From positions 1 to 59,272 of the forward strand of contig CAIWFH010000194.1 in NCBI GenBank assembly GCA_903911925.1: a stretch of DNA of 59,272 bases, read 5' to 3'. This document shows positions 9,401 to 18,282 of this stretch, piece by piece; positions within the stretch are counted from its first letter, which is position 1; each line of letters starts with the position of its first letter. The translations under genes and the position numbers were made by a program. This DNA is from an uncultured Acidobacteriaceae bacterium. Its GTDB lineage: Bacteria; Acidobacteriota; Terriglobia; Terriglobales; Acidobacteriaceae. The notes below the pieces were generated by a model, which searched no databases, was not told where the DNA came from, and saw only the letters and a list, made by a program, of their open reading frames with translations.

Positions 9401-12400
9401 TGCCGCCAGTGCTGCGGTGGCCAGGGCAGCCACGCCGCTGGAGTTCAGCGGCGTGGCGCCGAGTACGGTGGCGCCATCAAGGAAGGTCACGGTGCCGGTT
9501 GGAACGTTTCCGCTGCCAGAGGCCGTCAGGGTGAACGTCACCGATGTTCCATAGGTGATGGGGTTTGCCGATGCCGTGAGACCTACGGTGGCTGGCGGGT
9601 TGCCTGAAACTGCAATGCCGACCGCGTTGGAGGAGGTTGCAAAGTAATTTGAGTCGCCCTCATAGGCAGCCGTAATGCTGTTGTTGCCGATGGGAAGCGA
9701 GCTAACAGTCAATGTGGCTACTCCACTGCTCAACGGACCCGTGCCCAGAGTCACTGAACCGTTAAAGAAGGTGACCGTTCCGGTGGGCACAACGCCGGGT
9801 CCAGTCAACGTCGCGGTCAGCGTAATAGAGGAGCCGACTGTCACGGAACTGGCTGACGATCCAAGGGTCGCCGCAGATGCAGCCTTGTTGACCTGAAGCG
9901 GGACGCTGGACGTCGCGGTGGCGTACTTGGTTTTGTTTGCGGGCGTGAAGGTTGTGCCCAGGGTCTGCGTTCCGGCAGGAAGAACGGTTCCGGCCTGCGG
10001 ATTGTAGGCAAAGTCTCCGGGTACGGTGGTTGTGGCATCGAGCTGAACAGCGCTGAGCGCGGTTCCATACGTGATTGGATCCGGCACAGGCCAGGTGATA
10101 ACCGGGACAACTGGGGCCTGGGGAGGCGCCACCATCCTGACTGTGAAGTTGTTCAGGTCGGCAAAGTAGAGGTTGCCCGCCGCGTCGAAAACCATGCCGT
10201 GCGGCGAACAAATGCCGGCGACACCGGGTGCGCCGCCGTCGCCGCTATAGGAGCAATACCCGTTTCCTATCTGGCGGGTGATGATGCCGGTGGTGGGAGA
10301 TACCACACGGATGCCGCCAAAGACATCGCCGATATAGAGATTGCCGGAACCATCGAGCGCAACCCCCCGAGGCATAATTTCCGCAGCGGTCGCAACGCCC
10401 CCGTCGCCGCTTTCTCCCCCGATGCCGTTGCCCGCCAACGTGTTAATGATGCCGGAGGTTGCAGAAATCATGCGAACCCTGGCGCCCCCCTCGATGTAGA
10501 GATTGCCGGCACTGTCGAAAGCCAACTGGGCGGGACTTGCGAGTCCGGCATTGATAGCCAGGCCGCCGTCGCCTGAATAGCCCCTGGTATGGACTCCGGC
10601 CACATTGGTGATGGTGCCTGCAGTCCCGGTTATCCTTCGAACCACGCGGTTGGCGGTATCTGCAATATAGAGATTGCCGGCCTTGTCGAACACCAGGCCT
10701 TGAGGGTCGTTGAGCTCCGCGGCAGCCGCGGGGCCGCCATTACCGGAGTAGCCGGCATTGCCGTCACCGGAAATGGTGGTGATGATTCCTGTATCCCAAG
10801 CCACTTTCCGGATTACGTTGTTTGAAGAATCCGCAATATAGAGGTTGCCAAGCGCATCCATTGCCGAAGCCATGGGAGCGTTCAATTGGGCCTTGGTTGC
10901 CAGATCGCCGTCGCCGGTGTAGCCGGCAGTTCCATTGCCCGCAACGACGGCAATATTTCCGGTTTGCGCATCCACCTTCCACACCACGCTGTCACCGTAG
11001 TCGGTGATGTAGAGGTTGCCATTGGCATCGCGGATCAGCCCGTAAGGCAATCCGAGTTTTGCGCTGGTTGCCGGCCCGCCGGCTCCCTGGAAGCCATTTA
11101 CGCCGCTTCCGGCTATCGTGCTGATTACCGTGGCGGGCGGTGTCGTGAAGGTGTAGGCAGCGGTAACTGCCGCGCTTTGCAGGTAGCCGCTGGCGATCGC
11201 GATGGCCTTTACTGTGACCGTGCCGGTTATGTTCATGGGGCCGATGTAGATGTGCGAAGCAGAGGTGGGCGTTGTTCCATCCAGGGTGACGTAGATGGAT
11301 GCCCCCGGCGTCGTGTCAGAGATGGTGACAGTTTGCGGCGTGGCGTAGTTTCCTGTCCCGATGCTGAACGCAGGCGCGGCCGCGGGCACCACAGGAGGCA
11401 GGCCGGATACGAAGACCTTGCGAATGACGTAGTCCGAAGTGTCTGCAATATAGAGATTGCCGGCGCTATCGAGAGTTACGCCTGCGGGGTTGCATAATTG
11501 CGCACTTGTGGCGGGTCCCCCGTCTCCACCCCAACAGGAAGAGCCGTTGCCGGCCACGGTGGTGATGATCTGCGTTTTGGCAGAGACCTCCCGGATCGCG
11601 TTGTTGAACGTGTCGGTGATATAGAGATTGCCTGCTCCATCGAGAGCCACTGACTCGGGATTGTAAAGCTGCGCGCTGGTAGCCGGGCCGCCGTCGCCAA
11701 TGTAGCTGGGGATGCCGGAAAAGGCTCCAAACCCGTTGCCCGCCACGGTAGTAATGACGTTTGTCCCCGCCGTGACCATGCGGATGACATTGTTCCAGTC
11801 ATCGGCGATGTAGACGTTGCCGGCCTTGTCAACCGCCACGCCAGTGGGCCCCTGGAGAGCCGCATCGGTAGCTGGACCGCCGTCTCCGGTGTAGTCAAAA
11901 TTGTAGTTGCCGGCGATGACGACCATGCTTCCCGAGTTCGCAAGCACCTCTTGAACAACGCCGTCATAGGTGTCTGCGATGAACACGTTGCCGGCGCCGT
12001 CCGTCGCCACTCCGTAGGGATTGGCCAGATACCCAAGTGTCCCGTGGCCGGCAAAAGTGGATATGTATTTCGAATTCGCGTCGACTTTGCGAATCACGGA
12101 GTTGTTTGTATCCGCAATATAGAGATTGCCTGCGGGATCAAATGCCAACGCCGTGGGATAGTTGATTTGCGCAGTGGCTGCGGGCCCGCCGTCACCGCTG
12201 TAGCCGGCAAGTTCGGTGCCAACCACCGTCGTGATTGTGCCGGTTGACTTGTCCACTCTGCGAACGCGATTGTTGAGCGTGTCGGCAATGTACAGATTGC
12301 CGGAGCTATCAAGCGCGGTTCCCATGCTGTAATTCAATCTGGCAGCAACGGCCGGGCCGCCGTCGCCGTCAGGCCCGGGAAGGTTGATACCCGCAATGGT

Positions 12401-15400
12401 ATAGATCATCGAAGTGGGCGACGAACTCATGGTGTATTGCGCGCTGAGGGCCAGGCTCGGGGAGTATCCGGCGGCAACGGCAAAGGCCACCAGCGTCTCG
12501 GATGTGGTAACCGAGATGGGGCCGGTGTATCTTGCGGAATTTGTGGTTGGAGTGGAGCCGTTGGTTGTGTAGTAGATGATGGAGCCGGGCGTGGCGTCCG
12601 TGATGGTGACGCCTTGCGCCTCGGCGTACACTCCCGCCGGCGGCGTGAAGACCGGCATCGCCGCTTCAGGCAAGGTCACATTGAAGGATGCCGTGGCGAC
12701 TGCGCTGGCTCCATAACCGGTACCGATAGCAATGGCCTTGATTGTTTCAGTTGCAGAAACAGTGATAGGCCCGATGTACCTGGTGGAGTAGGTGGTGGGC
12801 GTGCTTCCGTCGGTTGTGTATCGAATGACGGCTCCAGCGACCGCATCGGTGATGGTGACCGTTTGAACCGCGGCGAAGGCGCCCCCGGCAGGCGAGAAGG
12901 CCGGCGCCGGTGAAGGTGCGTAGAGGGATGCGGGAGCGGAGACGCTGGCGCTGTATTCGCTGTCTCCCGGATAGCTGGCCACGGCCAAGTGCGGTCCAGC
13001 GCCGGAGACCGAGATGCCGGTGACAGAAGCGGCGGCCGACTGCGCCGCGGTCAACAGGACAGTCGCGTCGGTGGAACCTTGGCATGCCACGAAAAGATCG
13101 GCGACGCCATCCCCGTTGAAGTCGCCAACTGCTGCAGATTCGGGATTGGAGCCTGCCTTCACCGGGCTGTTCGCAGGTTGTATAAAGGAACCGTCTCCGC
13201 TGCCCAGCAGGATGTTGACCGAATTGTCGCCTTCGTTCACAATGCCCAGGTCCGGAATCCCGTCTCCATTAAGGTCTGCTACGGCAATGGACATGGGATA
13301 GGAGCCCGCAGTTGATGTCATAGACTGGGCAAATGTTCCATCCCCGAGACCCAACAGGATGGTGTAGGTACCGCCCCATCCATCCGCCGTAGCCAGGTCA
13401 AGAATGCCGTCCCCGTTGAAATCCGCAACCGTGAGGGACATCGGGCCCCAGCCTGTAGATGGGCTGGCAGCCGGATTGAACGTGCCATTGCCGTTGCCCA
13501 GGAGAATGGTCAACGTGGAGTCGCTTTCGTTTGCCACGGCCAGGTCAGGCACGCCGTCCCCGTTGAAGTCCCCAACGACCGCGGAACTGGGCCAATACCC
13601 GGTTGCGACGGGGCTTCCGGAGGCTGGAACAAAAAAGCCGTTCCCCCGTCCTAGAAGGATGGTCACGGTGCTGTCCTGCTCGTTCACAACTGCCAGGTCC
13701 GGAATGCCGTCTCCGTTGAAGTCTCCCACCACAACGGATTTGGGATTGTTGCCCACAGTGACCGGGCTGCCGGCCGCTTCGGTGAAGGAGCCATCGCCGT
13801 TACCCAGCAGGATCGTCACCGAGCCGGCAGCTGAACACGAGTTTGAACTGCCGCACTGATTGGCAACAACCAAATCAGGGATGCCGTCTCCGTTGAAATC
13901 TCCCACGGCAACGGAGGAGGAATCGATTCCGGCTGCCGGACTCGATTTGGCGGCCGTAAACGTGCCGTCTCCGTTGCCCAGGAGAATGACGATTTTGTCC
14001 GTCGGGTAGCCATATACCGGTATGGCGAGATCTGGGATACCATCTCCGTTGAAGTCTCCCACCGCGATGGCGGCATAGGAGGAACCTGAAGGCGTCTGTG
14101 AACTGATCCAGTTCAGCCCCCCGCTGCTCGGTTGCAGGTCCCCGCTCCCGAGCACAGCATTCCCATAGGTCGAGTCAAGGAAAGAAACCGTCCCTGTGGG
14201 TGCGGCAAGGCCCTGTGCGCCAACTGTCGCTGTCAAAGTGTAGTTGCCCACGTCGCCGGTCTCGGTAATCGATGTTATAGCCTGGTTCGCGCCGGTTACA
14301 GTGAGCGCAGCCGCCGCGGAGGTGCCGGATGCATAGGCCTTGGTGCCGGCGAAGACTGCTTTGAGGCTATGGCTCCCAACCCCCGGCCTCAATTTCAGCC
14401 ACGCCGTTCCGCTGTGGGTCAACTGGGCGCTTCCCAGCAAATGAATGTCGGTGCAGAAGGCCGCCGTCGCATCGCAGAAATTGACCAGGCCGGTGGTCAA
14501 TGGGGTGGTGCCGGACTTCACCGTTGCTGTGAGCGTGACTACGCTGCCTGCGGAGACGGTGGATACGGCTGCCCCGCCGGAGGTCATTGTCAAGGTTGTC
14601 GCCGCTCCCGGCGGAGTGTTTCTCTTGGTGACAGTGACTTGGACTGATGTGCCCATGGCGCCTGTTAGAGTGAACCAACTGGCGGCGTCGGGGGTGTAGG
14701 TAGCAGTTAGCACATACTGCCCGACGGCGAGCGCACCGGCGGGAATGCCAAAGGTTGCGCTGCCGCCCGAGAGCGGTATTGCCTCGGAAGTGTAGCCGCC
14801 GCCGGTCAGGACCACCGCTCCGGTCGCTAGGAAACTTGAGTTCCCCGAATGAACGTCAACAGTCACCGTCGACACTTGGATCGTTGTGATGCTGGTTGAC
14901 GACGGGGTTACGACAACCGTGGGTGTGTGGACTGCCGCCGCTTTCACCTCCAGCGTCACTGACGCCGTTGCCCCTGTGTATGCGGCGGCGTTCGCCGGGG
15001 TGAAGGTGACTGAGAGTTTTTGTGACCCGATGCCGGGCACGGTTCCGGCAGCCGGAGAATAGACGAACGTTCCCGGGACCGATGCAACCGCGTCTAACTG
15101 TGCCGCGCTGAGCGGCATGCCAAAGGGGATGGCCGCGGGAGTGGCCCAGGTGAGTGTGGGCGCGGCCTGGCTTACCACCTGGCTCACCGCATTCGACGTG
15201 CTCCCGGTGAAGTTTGCATCGCCGGCGTAGACCGCTGTGATTGCGGAACCGCCCAGCGCCAAAGCGCTGGTGGCGAAGATGGCTGAGCCATGGTAAATGG
15301 GTTCGACACCCAGTGTGGCGGTGCCGCTCTTGAACGTCACAGACCCGGTCGCGACGCCTCCATATTGTCCGCTGACCGTGGCCGTGAAGGCCACGAATTG

Positions 15401-17287
15401 CGCAAAGCCTGCGGGATTGAGCGATGAGACAAGACTCGTGTTTGAACTGGCCTTGGCAACCGCCTGGCTGACTACCGCAGAGGTGCTTCCAGACAGGTTT
15501 GTATCGCCAGCGTATACCGCGGTTACTGAGTTTGTGCCTCCAGGCAGATCGGTGGTCGTAAAGCTTGCTGAGCCGCCGGCCAATGGCTTGGTTCCCAGCG
15601 CCGCTTTGCCGTTCATGAACCAGACGGATTCTCCGTCCGGGGGCGCGCTGCTGCCCGCGGACACCCTGGAGGTCAGAGTCACCGGTTCTCCATACACTGA
15701 GGAAGCCGGCGCGGAAGTCAGCTTGGTGGTAGTCGTACCCTGCCCGAGAGTCAGCAAATAGCCGTGGAAAATTGAGTTCTCGTCTGCGTACGTTCCAACA
15801 ATGGAGCCCGCGGCAGTGATGCCCAGGGCGCCTGTTCCCTGCAGGGCGCCAGTGCCGGCGCCGGGTGCGTCAAAGGTCGTAAAGGAGCCGTTCGCAGCGC
15901 GCAGAAAGCCGCGTGAAACGTCGTCTCCATCGGAGTACATTCCCGTCACATCGCCTGCTGCATCCACGCCAAAGGCGATCGTGCCGGCCACGATTCCCTG
16001 GGTATTGTCGAAAATGCCGCCGGTGGGAGTGGAATCCATGGTCATGCGGCGGGCAGGGCCGACCTTGCCCAGAATGGTTCTGACCCGGCTTAGAAATTTG
16101 TTGGGCTTGGCGAGCCGAAGACCGATGGAACTGCGCGAACCGCTCACTGAGCTTGATTGACCGGCAGCTTTCCCCAGGCGCATTCCTGAGCCTTTTTTAG
16201 CGCTGGCCGCCGCTCTGGCTCCGGGTGCGTCGAAGGCCGCGATGGAACCCGCGGCGGAGCGCATGAAGCCATGAATCATGTTGTTGGCGTCAATAAAGGA
16301 GCCGGCAAGGTCGCCTGAAGCGTCGAATTGGTCCGGGTAAGTTCCCTGTAGCGTGCCGGCGCCCGCGCCGGGAGCATCGAAACTCGTCACGGTCCCGTTG
16401 GTAGAGCGCACATACCCGTGAACCACATCGTTTGCGTCTGCGTACATTCCCGCAACGTTGCCGGAAGCATCTATCGCGTAGGCGGCGGTTCCCTGCTCTT
16501 TGCCCGAGCCTGCTCCGGGTGCGTCGATGGCGGCAATTGTGCCGGCGGCAGAACGCACAAAGCCGTGAGCCTGGCTGTTCTGGTCCAGGTAAAGGCCCAC
16601 AATCTGACCGGTCGCGCCGATGCCCAGGACGTAGGTGCCCTGATTGTTGGCCGTGCCTGCTCCCGTCGCGTCGAAGGTGGTGACGGTTCCGGTTGCGGAT
16701 CGCACAAACCCATGGAGCACGATTTTCGAGTCCATGTAGACTCCGGCTACATCGCCGGCCGCGTCGATACAGATAGGATAAGTGCCCTCGCCATTGCCCG
16801 AGCCGGCGCCGGGAGCGCTGAACTCCACGATTGTCCCCGTGGCGGCCATGCGCACAAAGCCATGCGCCGCCTTGTTGCCGTCCTGGTACATTCCAGCCAC
16901 ATTCCCAAACGAGTCAATACCTACAGGAATGCTGCCGGTGCCGGCCGCACCCGGTGCATCGAACGCGGAAATCACGCCCGCGGCCGTTCGCGTGAACGCA
17001 TGTTCGGCGTTGTTCGTGTCAATATAAATGCCCGCCACGTCCCCTGACTGGTTGACGAAGAGGGCAACGGTTCCCTGAAGCGTACTGCCGCCTGCGTCCG
17101 GAACGTCGATGGACGTGAATCCGGAGGCCGCACCATTGCCGGGTGTCGCTGGCCTTTCGATTCTTTGACCGGAGTCAGAGGAAGTTTGGAGAGGCTGGCT
17201 GGCTGGCTGGGCAAGTAATGACGCTGCAGCAATGAGCCCAGAGACGCACAGGACTCGCAGATGTGATACTCGAATATCAAGAAACAC
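6440..17287 (-). CDS. Secreted ~3615-aa mosaic protein: HAF repeats, Ig-like, FG-GAP, two NHL propellers, chitobiase-C-like, MBG
   Basis: The largest gene of the window; no catalytic domain recognised. A GTG start at 17287 is chosen because GAGGGGG lies six bases upstream and the signal peptide follows at once (VFLDIRVSHLRVLCVSG, then AAASLLAQPA). An in-frame ATG at 17350 would add 21 residues ahead of it. Approximate layout by residue: 50-480 HAF-type repeats (FDAPGAG, DASGDLAG, HGF/HAF); 515-1050 Ig-like modules; 1070-1415 FG-GAP repeats (VAVGDFNGDGIPDL, ILLGNGDGTF); 1460-1615 two chitobiase-C-like modules; 1620-1960 NHL repeats (GYSGDGGPA, GNLYIADT); 1970-2045 another chitobiase-C-like module; 2050-2385 a second NHL set; 2390-3615 alternating Ig-like and MBG modules. 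No C-terminal anchor is seen. Role inferred: exported adhesin or matrix scaffold. The module families are known; this order I cannot compare with databases. Confidence 0.9.
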   Translation of the reverse strand: MFLDIRVSHLRVLCVSGLIAAASLLAQPASQPLQTSSDSGQRIERPATPGNGAASGFTSIDVPDAGGSTLQGTVALFVNQSGDVAGIYIDTNNAEHAFTRTAAGVISAFDAPGAAGTGSIPVGIDSFGNVAGMYQDGNKAAHGFVRMAATGTIVEFSAPGAGSGNGEGTYPICIDAAGDVAGVYMDSKIVLHGFVRSATGTVTTFDATGAGTANNQGTYVLGIGATGQIVGLYLDQNSQAHGFVRSAAGTIAAIDAPGAGSGKEQGTAAYAIDASGNVAGMYADANDVVHGYVRSTNGTVTSFDAPGAGAGTLQGTYPDQFDASGDLAGSFIDANNMIHGFMRSAAGSIAAFDAPGARAAASAKKGSGMRLGKAAGQSSSVSGSRSSIGLRLAKPNKFLSRVRTILGKVGPARRMTMDSTPTGGIFDNTQGIVAGTIAFGVDAAGDVTGMYSDGDDVSRGFLRAANGSFTTFDAPGAGTGALQGTGALGITAAGSIVGTYADENSIFHGYLLTLGQGTTTTKLTSAPASSVYGEPVTLTSRVSAGSSAPPDGESVWFMNGKAALGTKPLAGGSASFTTTDLPGGTNSVTAVYAGDTNLSGSTSAVVSQAVAKASSNTSLVSSLNPAGFAQFVAFTATVSGQYGGVATGSVTFKSGTATLGVEPIYHGSAIFATSALALGGSAITAVYAGDANFTGSTSNAVSQVVSQAAPTLTWATPAAIPFGMPLSAAQLDAVASVPGTFVYSPAAGTVPGIGSQKLSVTFTPANAAAYTGATASVTLEVKAAAVHTPTVVVTPSSTSITTIQVSTVTVDVHSGNSSFLATGAVVLTGGGYTSEAIPLSGGSATFGIPAGALAVGQYVLTATYTPDAASWFTLTGAMGTSVQVTVTKRNTPPGAATTLTMTSGGAAVSTVSAGSVVTLTATVKSGTTPLTTGLVNFCDATAAFCTDIHLLGSAQLTHSGTAWLKLRPGVGSHSLKAVFAGTKAYASGTSAAAALTVTGANQAITSITETGDVGNYTLTATVGAQGLAAPTGTVSFLDSTYGNAVLGSGDLQPSSGGLNWISSQTPSGSSYAAIAVGDFNGDGIPDLAIPVYGYPTDKIVILLGNGDGTFTAAKSSPAAGIDSSSVAVGDFNGDGIPDLVVANQCGSSNSCSAAGSVTILLGNGDGSFTEAAGSPVTVGNNPKSVVVGDFNGDGIPDLAVVNEQDSTVTILLGRGNGFFVPASGSPVATGYWPSSAVVGDFNGDGVPDLAVANESDSTLTILLGNGNGTFNPAASPSTGWGPMSLTVADFNGDGILDLATADGWGGTYTILLGLGDGTFAQSMTSTAGSYPMSIAVADLNGDGIPDLGIVNEGDNSVNILLGSGDGSFIQPANSPVKAGSNPESAAVGDFNGDGVADLFVACQGSTDATVLLTAAQSAAASVTGISVSGAGPHLAVASYPGDSEYSASVSAPASLYAPSPAPAFSPAGGAFAAVQTVTITDAVAGAVIRYTTDGSTPTTYSTRYIGPITVSATETIKAIAIGTGYGASAVATASFNVTLPEAAMPVFTPPAGVYAEAQGVTITDATPGSIIYYTTNGSTPTTNSARYTGPISVTTSETLVAFAVAAGYSPSLALSAQYTMSSSPTSMIYTIAGINLPGPDGDGGPAVAARLNYSMGTALDSSGNLYIADTLNNRVRRVDKSTGTITTVVGTELAGYSGDGGPAATAQINYPTALAFDPAGNLYIADTNNSVIRKVDANSKYISTFAGHGTLGYLANPYGVATDGAGNVFIADTYDGVVQEVLANSGSMVVIAGNYNFDYTGDGGPATDAALQGPTGVAVDKAGNVYIADDWNNVIRMVTAGTNVITTVAGNGFGAFSGIPSYIGDGGPATSAQLYNPESVALDGAGNLYITDTFNNAIREVSAKTQIITTVAGNGSSCWGGDGGPATSAQLCNPAGVTLDSAGNLYIADTSDYVIRKVFVSGLPPVVPAAAPAFSIGTGNYATPQTVTISDTTPGASIYVTLDGTTPTSASHIYIGPMNITGTVTVKAIAIASGYLQSAAVTAAYTFTTPPATVISTIAGSGVNGFQGAGGPATSAKLGLPYGLIRDANGNLYITDYGDSVVWKVDAQTGNIAVVAGNGTAGYTGDGDLATKAQLNAPMASAMDALGNLYIADSSNNVIRKVAWDTGIITTISGDGNAGYSGNGGPAAAAELNDPQGLVFDKAGNLYIADTANRVVRRITGTAGTITNVAGVHTRGYSGDGGLAINAGLASPAQLAFDSAGNLYIEGGARVRMISATSGIINTLAGNGIGGESGDGGVATAAEIMPRGVALDGSGNLYIGDVFGGIRVVSPTTGIITRQIGNGYCSYSGDGGAPGVAGICSPHGMVFDAAGNLYFADLNNFTVRMVAPPQAPVVPVITWPVPDPITYGTALSAVQLDATTTVPGDFAYNPQAGTVLPAGTQTLGTTFTPANKTKYATATSSVPLQVNKAASAATLGSSASSVTVGSSITLTATLTGPGVVPTGTVTFFNGSVTLGTGPLSSGVATLTVSSLPIGNNSITAAYEGDSNYFATSSNAVGIAVSGNPPATVGLTASANPITYGTSVTFTLTASGSGNVPTGTVTFLDGATVLGATPLNSSGVAALATAALAAGPHTITASYPGDTHFGAVTSSAVSLTVNKAAPVITWAKPAAIKYGTPLGSNQLNANASVQGTLVYSPIAGTVLAVGTPTLSVNFTPNDTGNYTANSATVTIQVTPAVLTVTATDASRAYGAANPTFTAGIAGFVNGDAQSAVTGSPALSTTATLTSAVGRYPITAAQGTLAAANYTFTFAAGTLTIAKATPAVSWATPAAITYGTALSSTQLNATSAVAGKFTYTPAAGAVLTVGTQALSATLAPTDATDYTAGSASVNLVVNRAKPSASLKASSVSVAYGASVTLTATLTGTGVSPAGSVAFLDGATQLGTGTLNASGVATCATTSLAVGSHSITASYLGDTNYTTAVSAAVSVSVTKATQKITFSPLPATFTYGMSPINLSATSDSGLPVAFSVTGPGSLNGNTITITGAGSVVVAANQAGNGNYSAAAAVSQTIKVNKATPTAALLSSELTGSYGASVTLTATLTGAGSAPTGTVTFQNGSTSIGTGTLNSNGVAMLVLTTLPIGADSLKASYGGDTNYATATSAAVSVTINKSSQTITFTPLAQSVTYGVSPIALAATSTSGLAVTFGATGPATVTGSTLTITGAGSVVVTASQTGNGNYAAATPVSQTISVTAAAPSIALKTSAGGAAYGATVTFTATLTGGATKPAGTVTFLNGNSAVGTGVLNASGVATLAIATLPVGSDSITASYPGDSRYLPGVSAPAIETVSPGTATAKLTSSASSASYGASVTLTATLTGAGAKPTGTINFLNGNTSLGTGTLNSSGVATLATTALPVGADSLKAAYSGDANYAAATSPALAVTIGKAAQTITFTAPATPVTYGAAPIALAATANSGLTVTFTTTGPATVNGSTLTITGAGSVTVSASQTGNSNYAAATAVSKTITVNKATPTDIVTPSSTTAPNGSSVTFTAAVTGPGSTAPTGTVTFMDGTTTLGTGKLTSGSAAYSTTKLTTGIHTVTAKYAGDTNYAAATSVGVTVTITAK

Positions 17288-17837
17288 GATTCCCCCTCTA
17301 GCTAACTCAGCGAGGTGGGGAACTGCTCCGTGAGCTTTAGGCCAATCCAAACACTATAAACCAATTCCTGAACATTGAATTGAATACATTCATAAATGAT
17401 TCTCGCGGCAATTACCGTAGTTCCATAATCGCTCTATGCAGAAACAGCTTCCCTAAAAGCGGCAATCTTCTTGAGAGAATCCCACCTTGCGAGATGCCGC
17501 GAGGCAAGCGAATGGTGGTACTGCTTTAGCCCTCAAGTAAGCAATGAAGACAAGCCAGGCGAAGATTCGAAGAAAATGACGGAGTTACCGGTTCGCAGCC
17601 ATGGAGTTGCACAGAAAGGCGTTCAAGAACGTAATTCGGAGTAACCTGCACGCTACGCCAACTATATGATCCTGGCTCCAACTGCAAGCGTCTCAACTGC
17701 AAGCCTGACCTTTTCCCTTATCCCTGCTGGATTCATCAGCCATCACCCGGGTAATTGCACTAAAGTACACCGGCAATGCAGCTCTTAATGGACTTACGAT
17801 CTAAGTCACGGGAACGAATGCCAGTTCCTAATCCGAA

Positions 17838-17987
17838 ATGAATAACTACGGCGGCAGCTTGACGTCCGGCTCTGGTTGCACCATTACCTGCGGCTTCAAA
17901 CCAATGGCAGTCGGTTCACGAACGGCAACGATCAGCGTCGGGGATAACGCAGCGGATTCGCCTCAGGCCAGAGGTCTCCCCGGCACT
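17838..17987 (+). pseudogene. Remnant of a choice-of-anchor-D-like surface domain
   Basis: The translation GGSLTSGSGCTITCGFKP followed by VGSRTATISVGDNAADSPQ and GLPGT resembles the repeated domain usually written SLASGASCTISVTFTP, GTRTATLSITDNA, SPQTVSLTGTG in secreted acidobacterial proteins. Only about 50 residues remain, and the downstream continuation does not resemble the domain. The ATG at 17838 has no ribosome binding site. Read as a leftover of another surface-protein gene, adjoining the candidate right end of the block. Confidence 0.5.
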
Positions 17988-18064
17988 GATGATCGTAATG
18001 CCCTGGCCCATTCCGCTCAAACTGCACGCCACATTTCCCGCATTACTCACCGAGGGAAACATCA

Positions 18065-18088
18065 GTTCGATCCCGCTTAGCTCCACCA
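18065..18088 (+). repeat. Partial tRNA-Ala 3' end (candidate attR)
   Basis: Twenty-three of 24 bases match the T-loop-to-CCA end of tRNA-Ala at 612-635, in direct orientation. The rest of the tRNA is absent here, so it is not a functional gene. Together with the intact tRNA it brackets 17.4 kb. Confidence 0.75.
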
Positions 18089-18282
18089 GGTTCCTTCCCA
18101 TCGCAATCATCGCTTGGCCTGATGCCGTTGCGGTGTCGCGTCTGCCTCAAACAGCCTCTGTATACTTGATTTGTTCCGGGCTACTTGCGCACAAATCATC
18201 AACACCCTGGACCGCGCCATCGCCGGCCCGGTTGATCCCGACAGCCAATTCGGGAACGCACGGCCCGCCGCGAGGTGAACGT

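Larger units (their letters stand above)
17288..18282. other. Gene-poor, relatively AT-rich interval at the right edge of the block
   Basis: Nearly 1 kb without an intact gene between the divergent start of the giant protein and the HAD-UbiA gene. It contains the leader of the giant gene, a decayed domain fragment (17838-17987) and the partial tRNA copy (18065-18088). The short open frames here do not look like proteins. I see no integrase, transposase or inverted terminal repeats. Confidence 0.6.

Noticed and set aside
6440..17287. Regular repeats in the giant gene as a CRISPR array or tandem DNA repeat
   Set aside because: The periodicity is at protein level (NHL, FG-GAP, HAF, Ig modules) with variable DNA, and the frame is open throughout. 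No CRISPR array was seen anywhere in the window.
17989..18282. N-terminal extension of the HAD-UbiA frame back to 17989
   Set aside because: It reads through the partial tRNA copy, has no protein-like composition before the HAD domain, and a good TTG start with GAGGTG exists at 18283.
636..18282. Integrase or transposase gene for the tRNA-bracketed block
   Set aside because: Looked for tyrosine or serine recombinase motifs in all frames between the repeats; none found.
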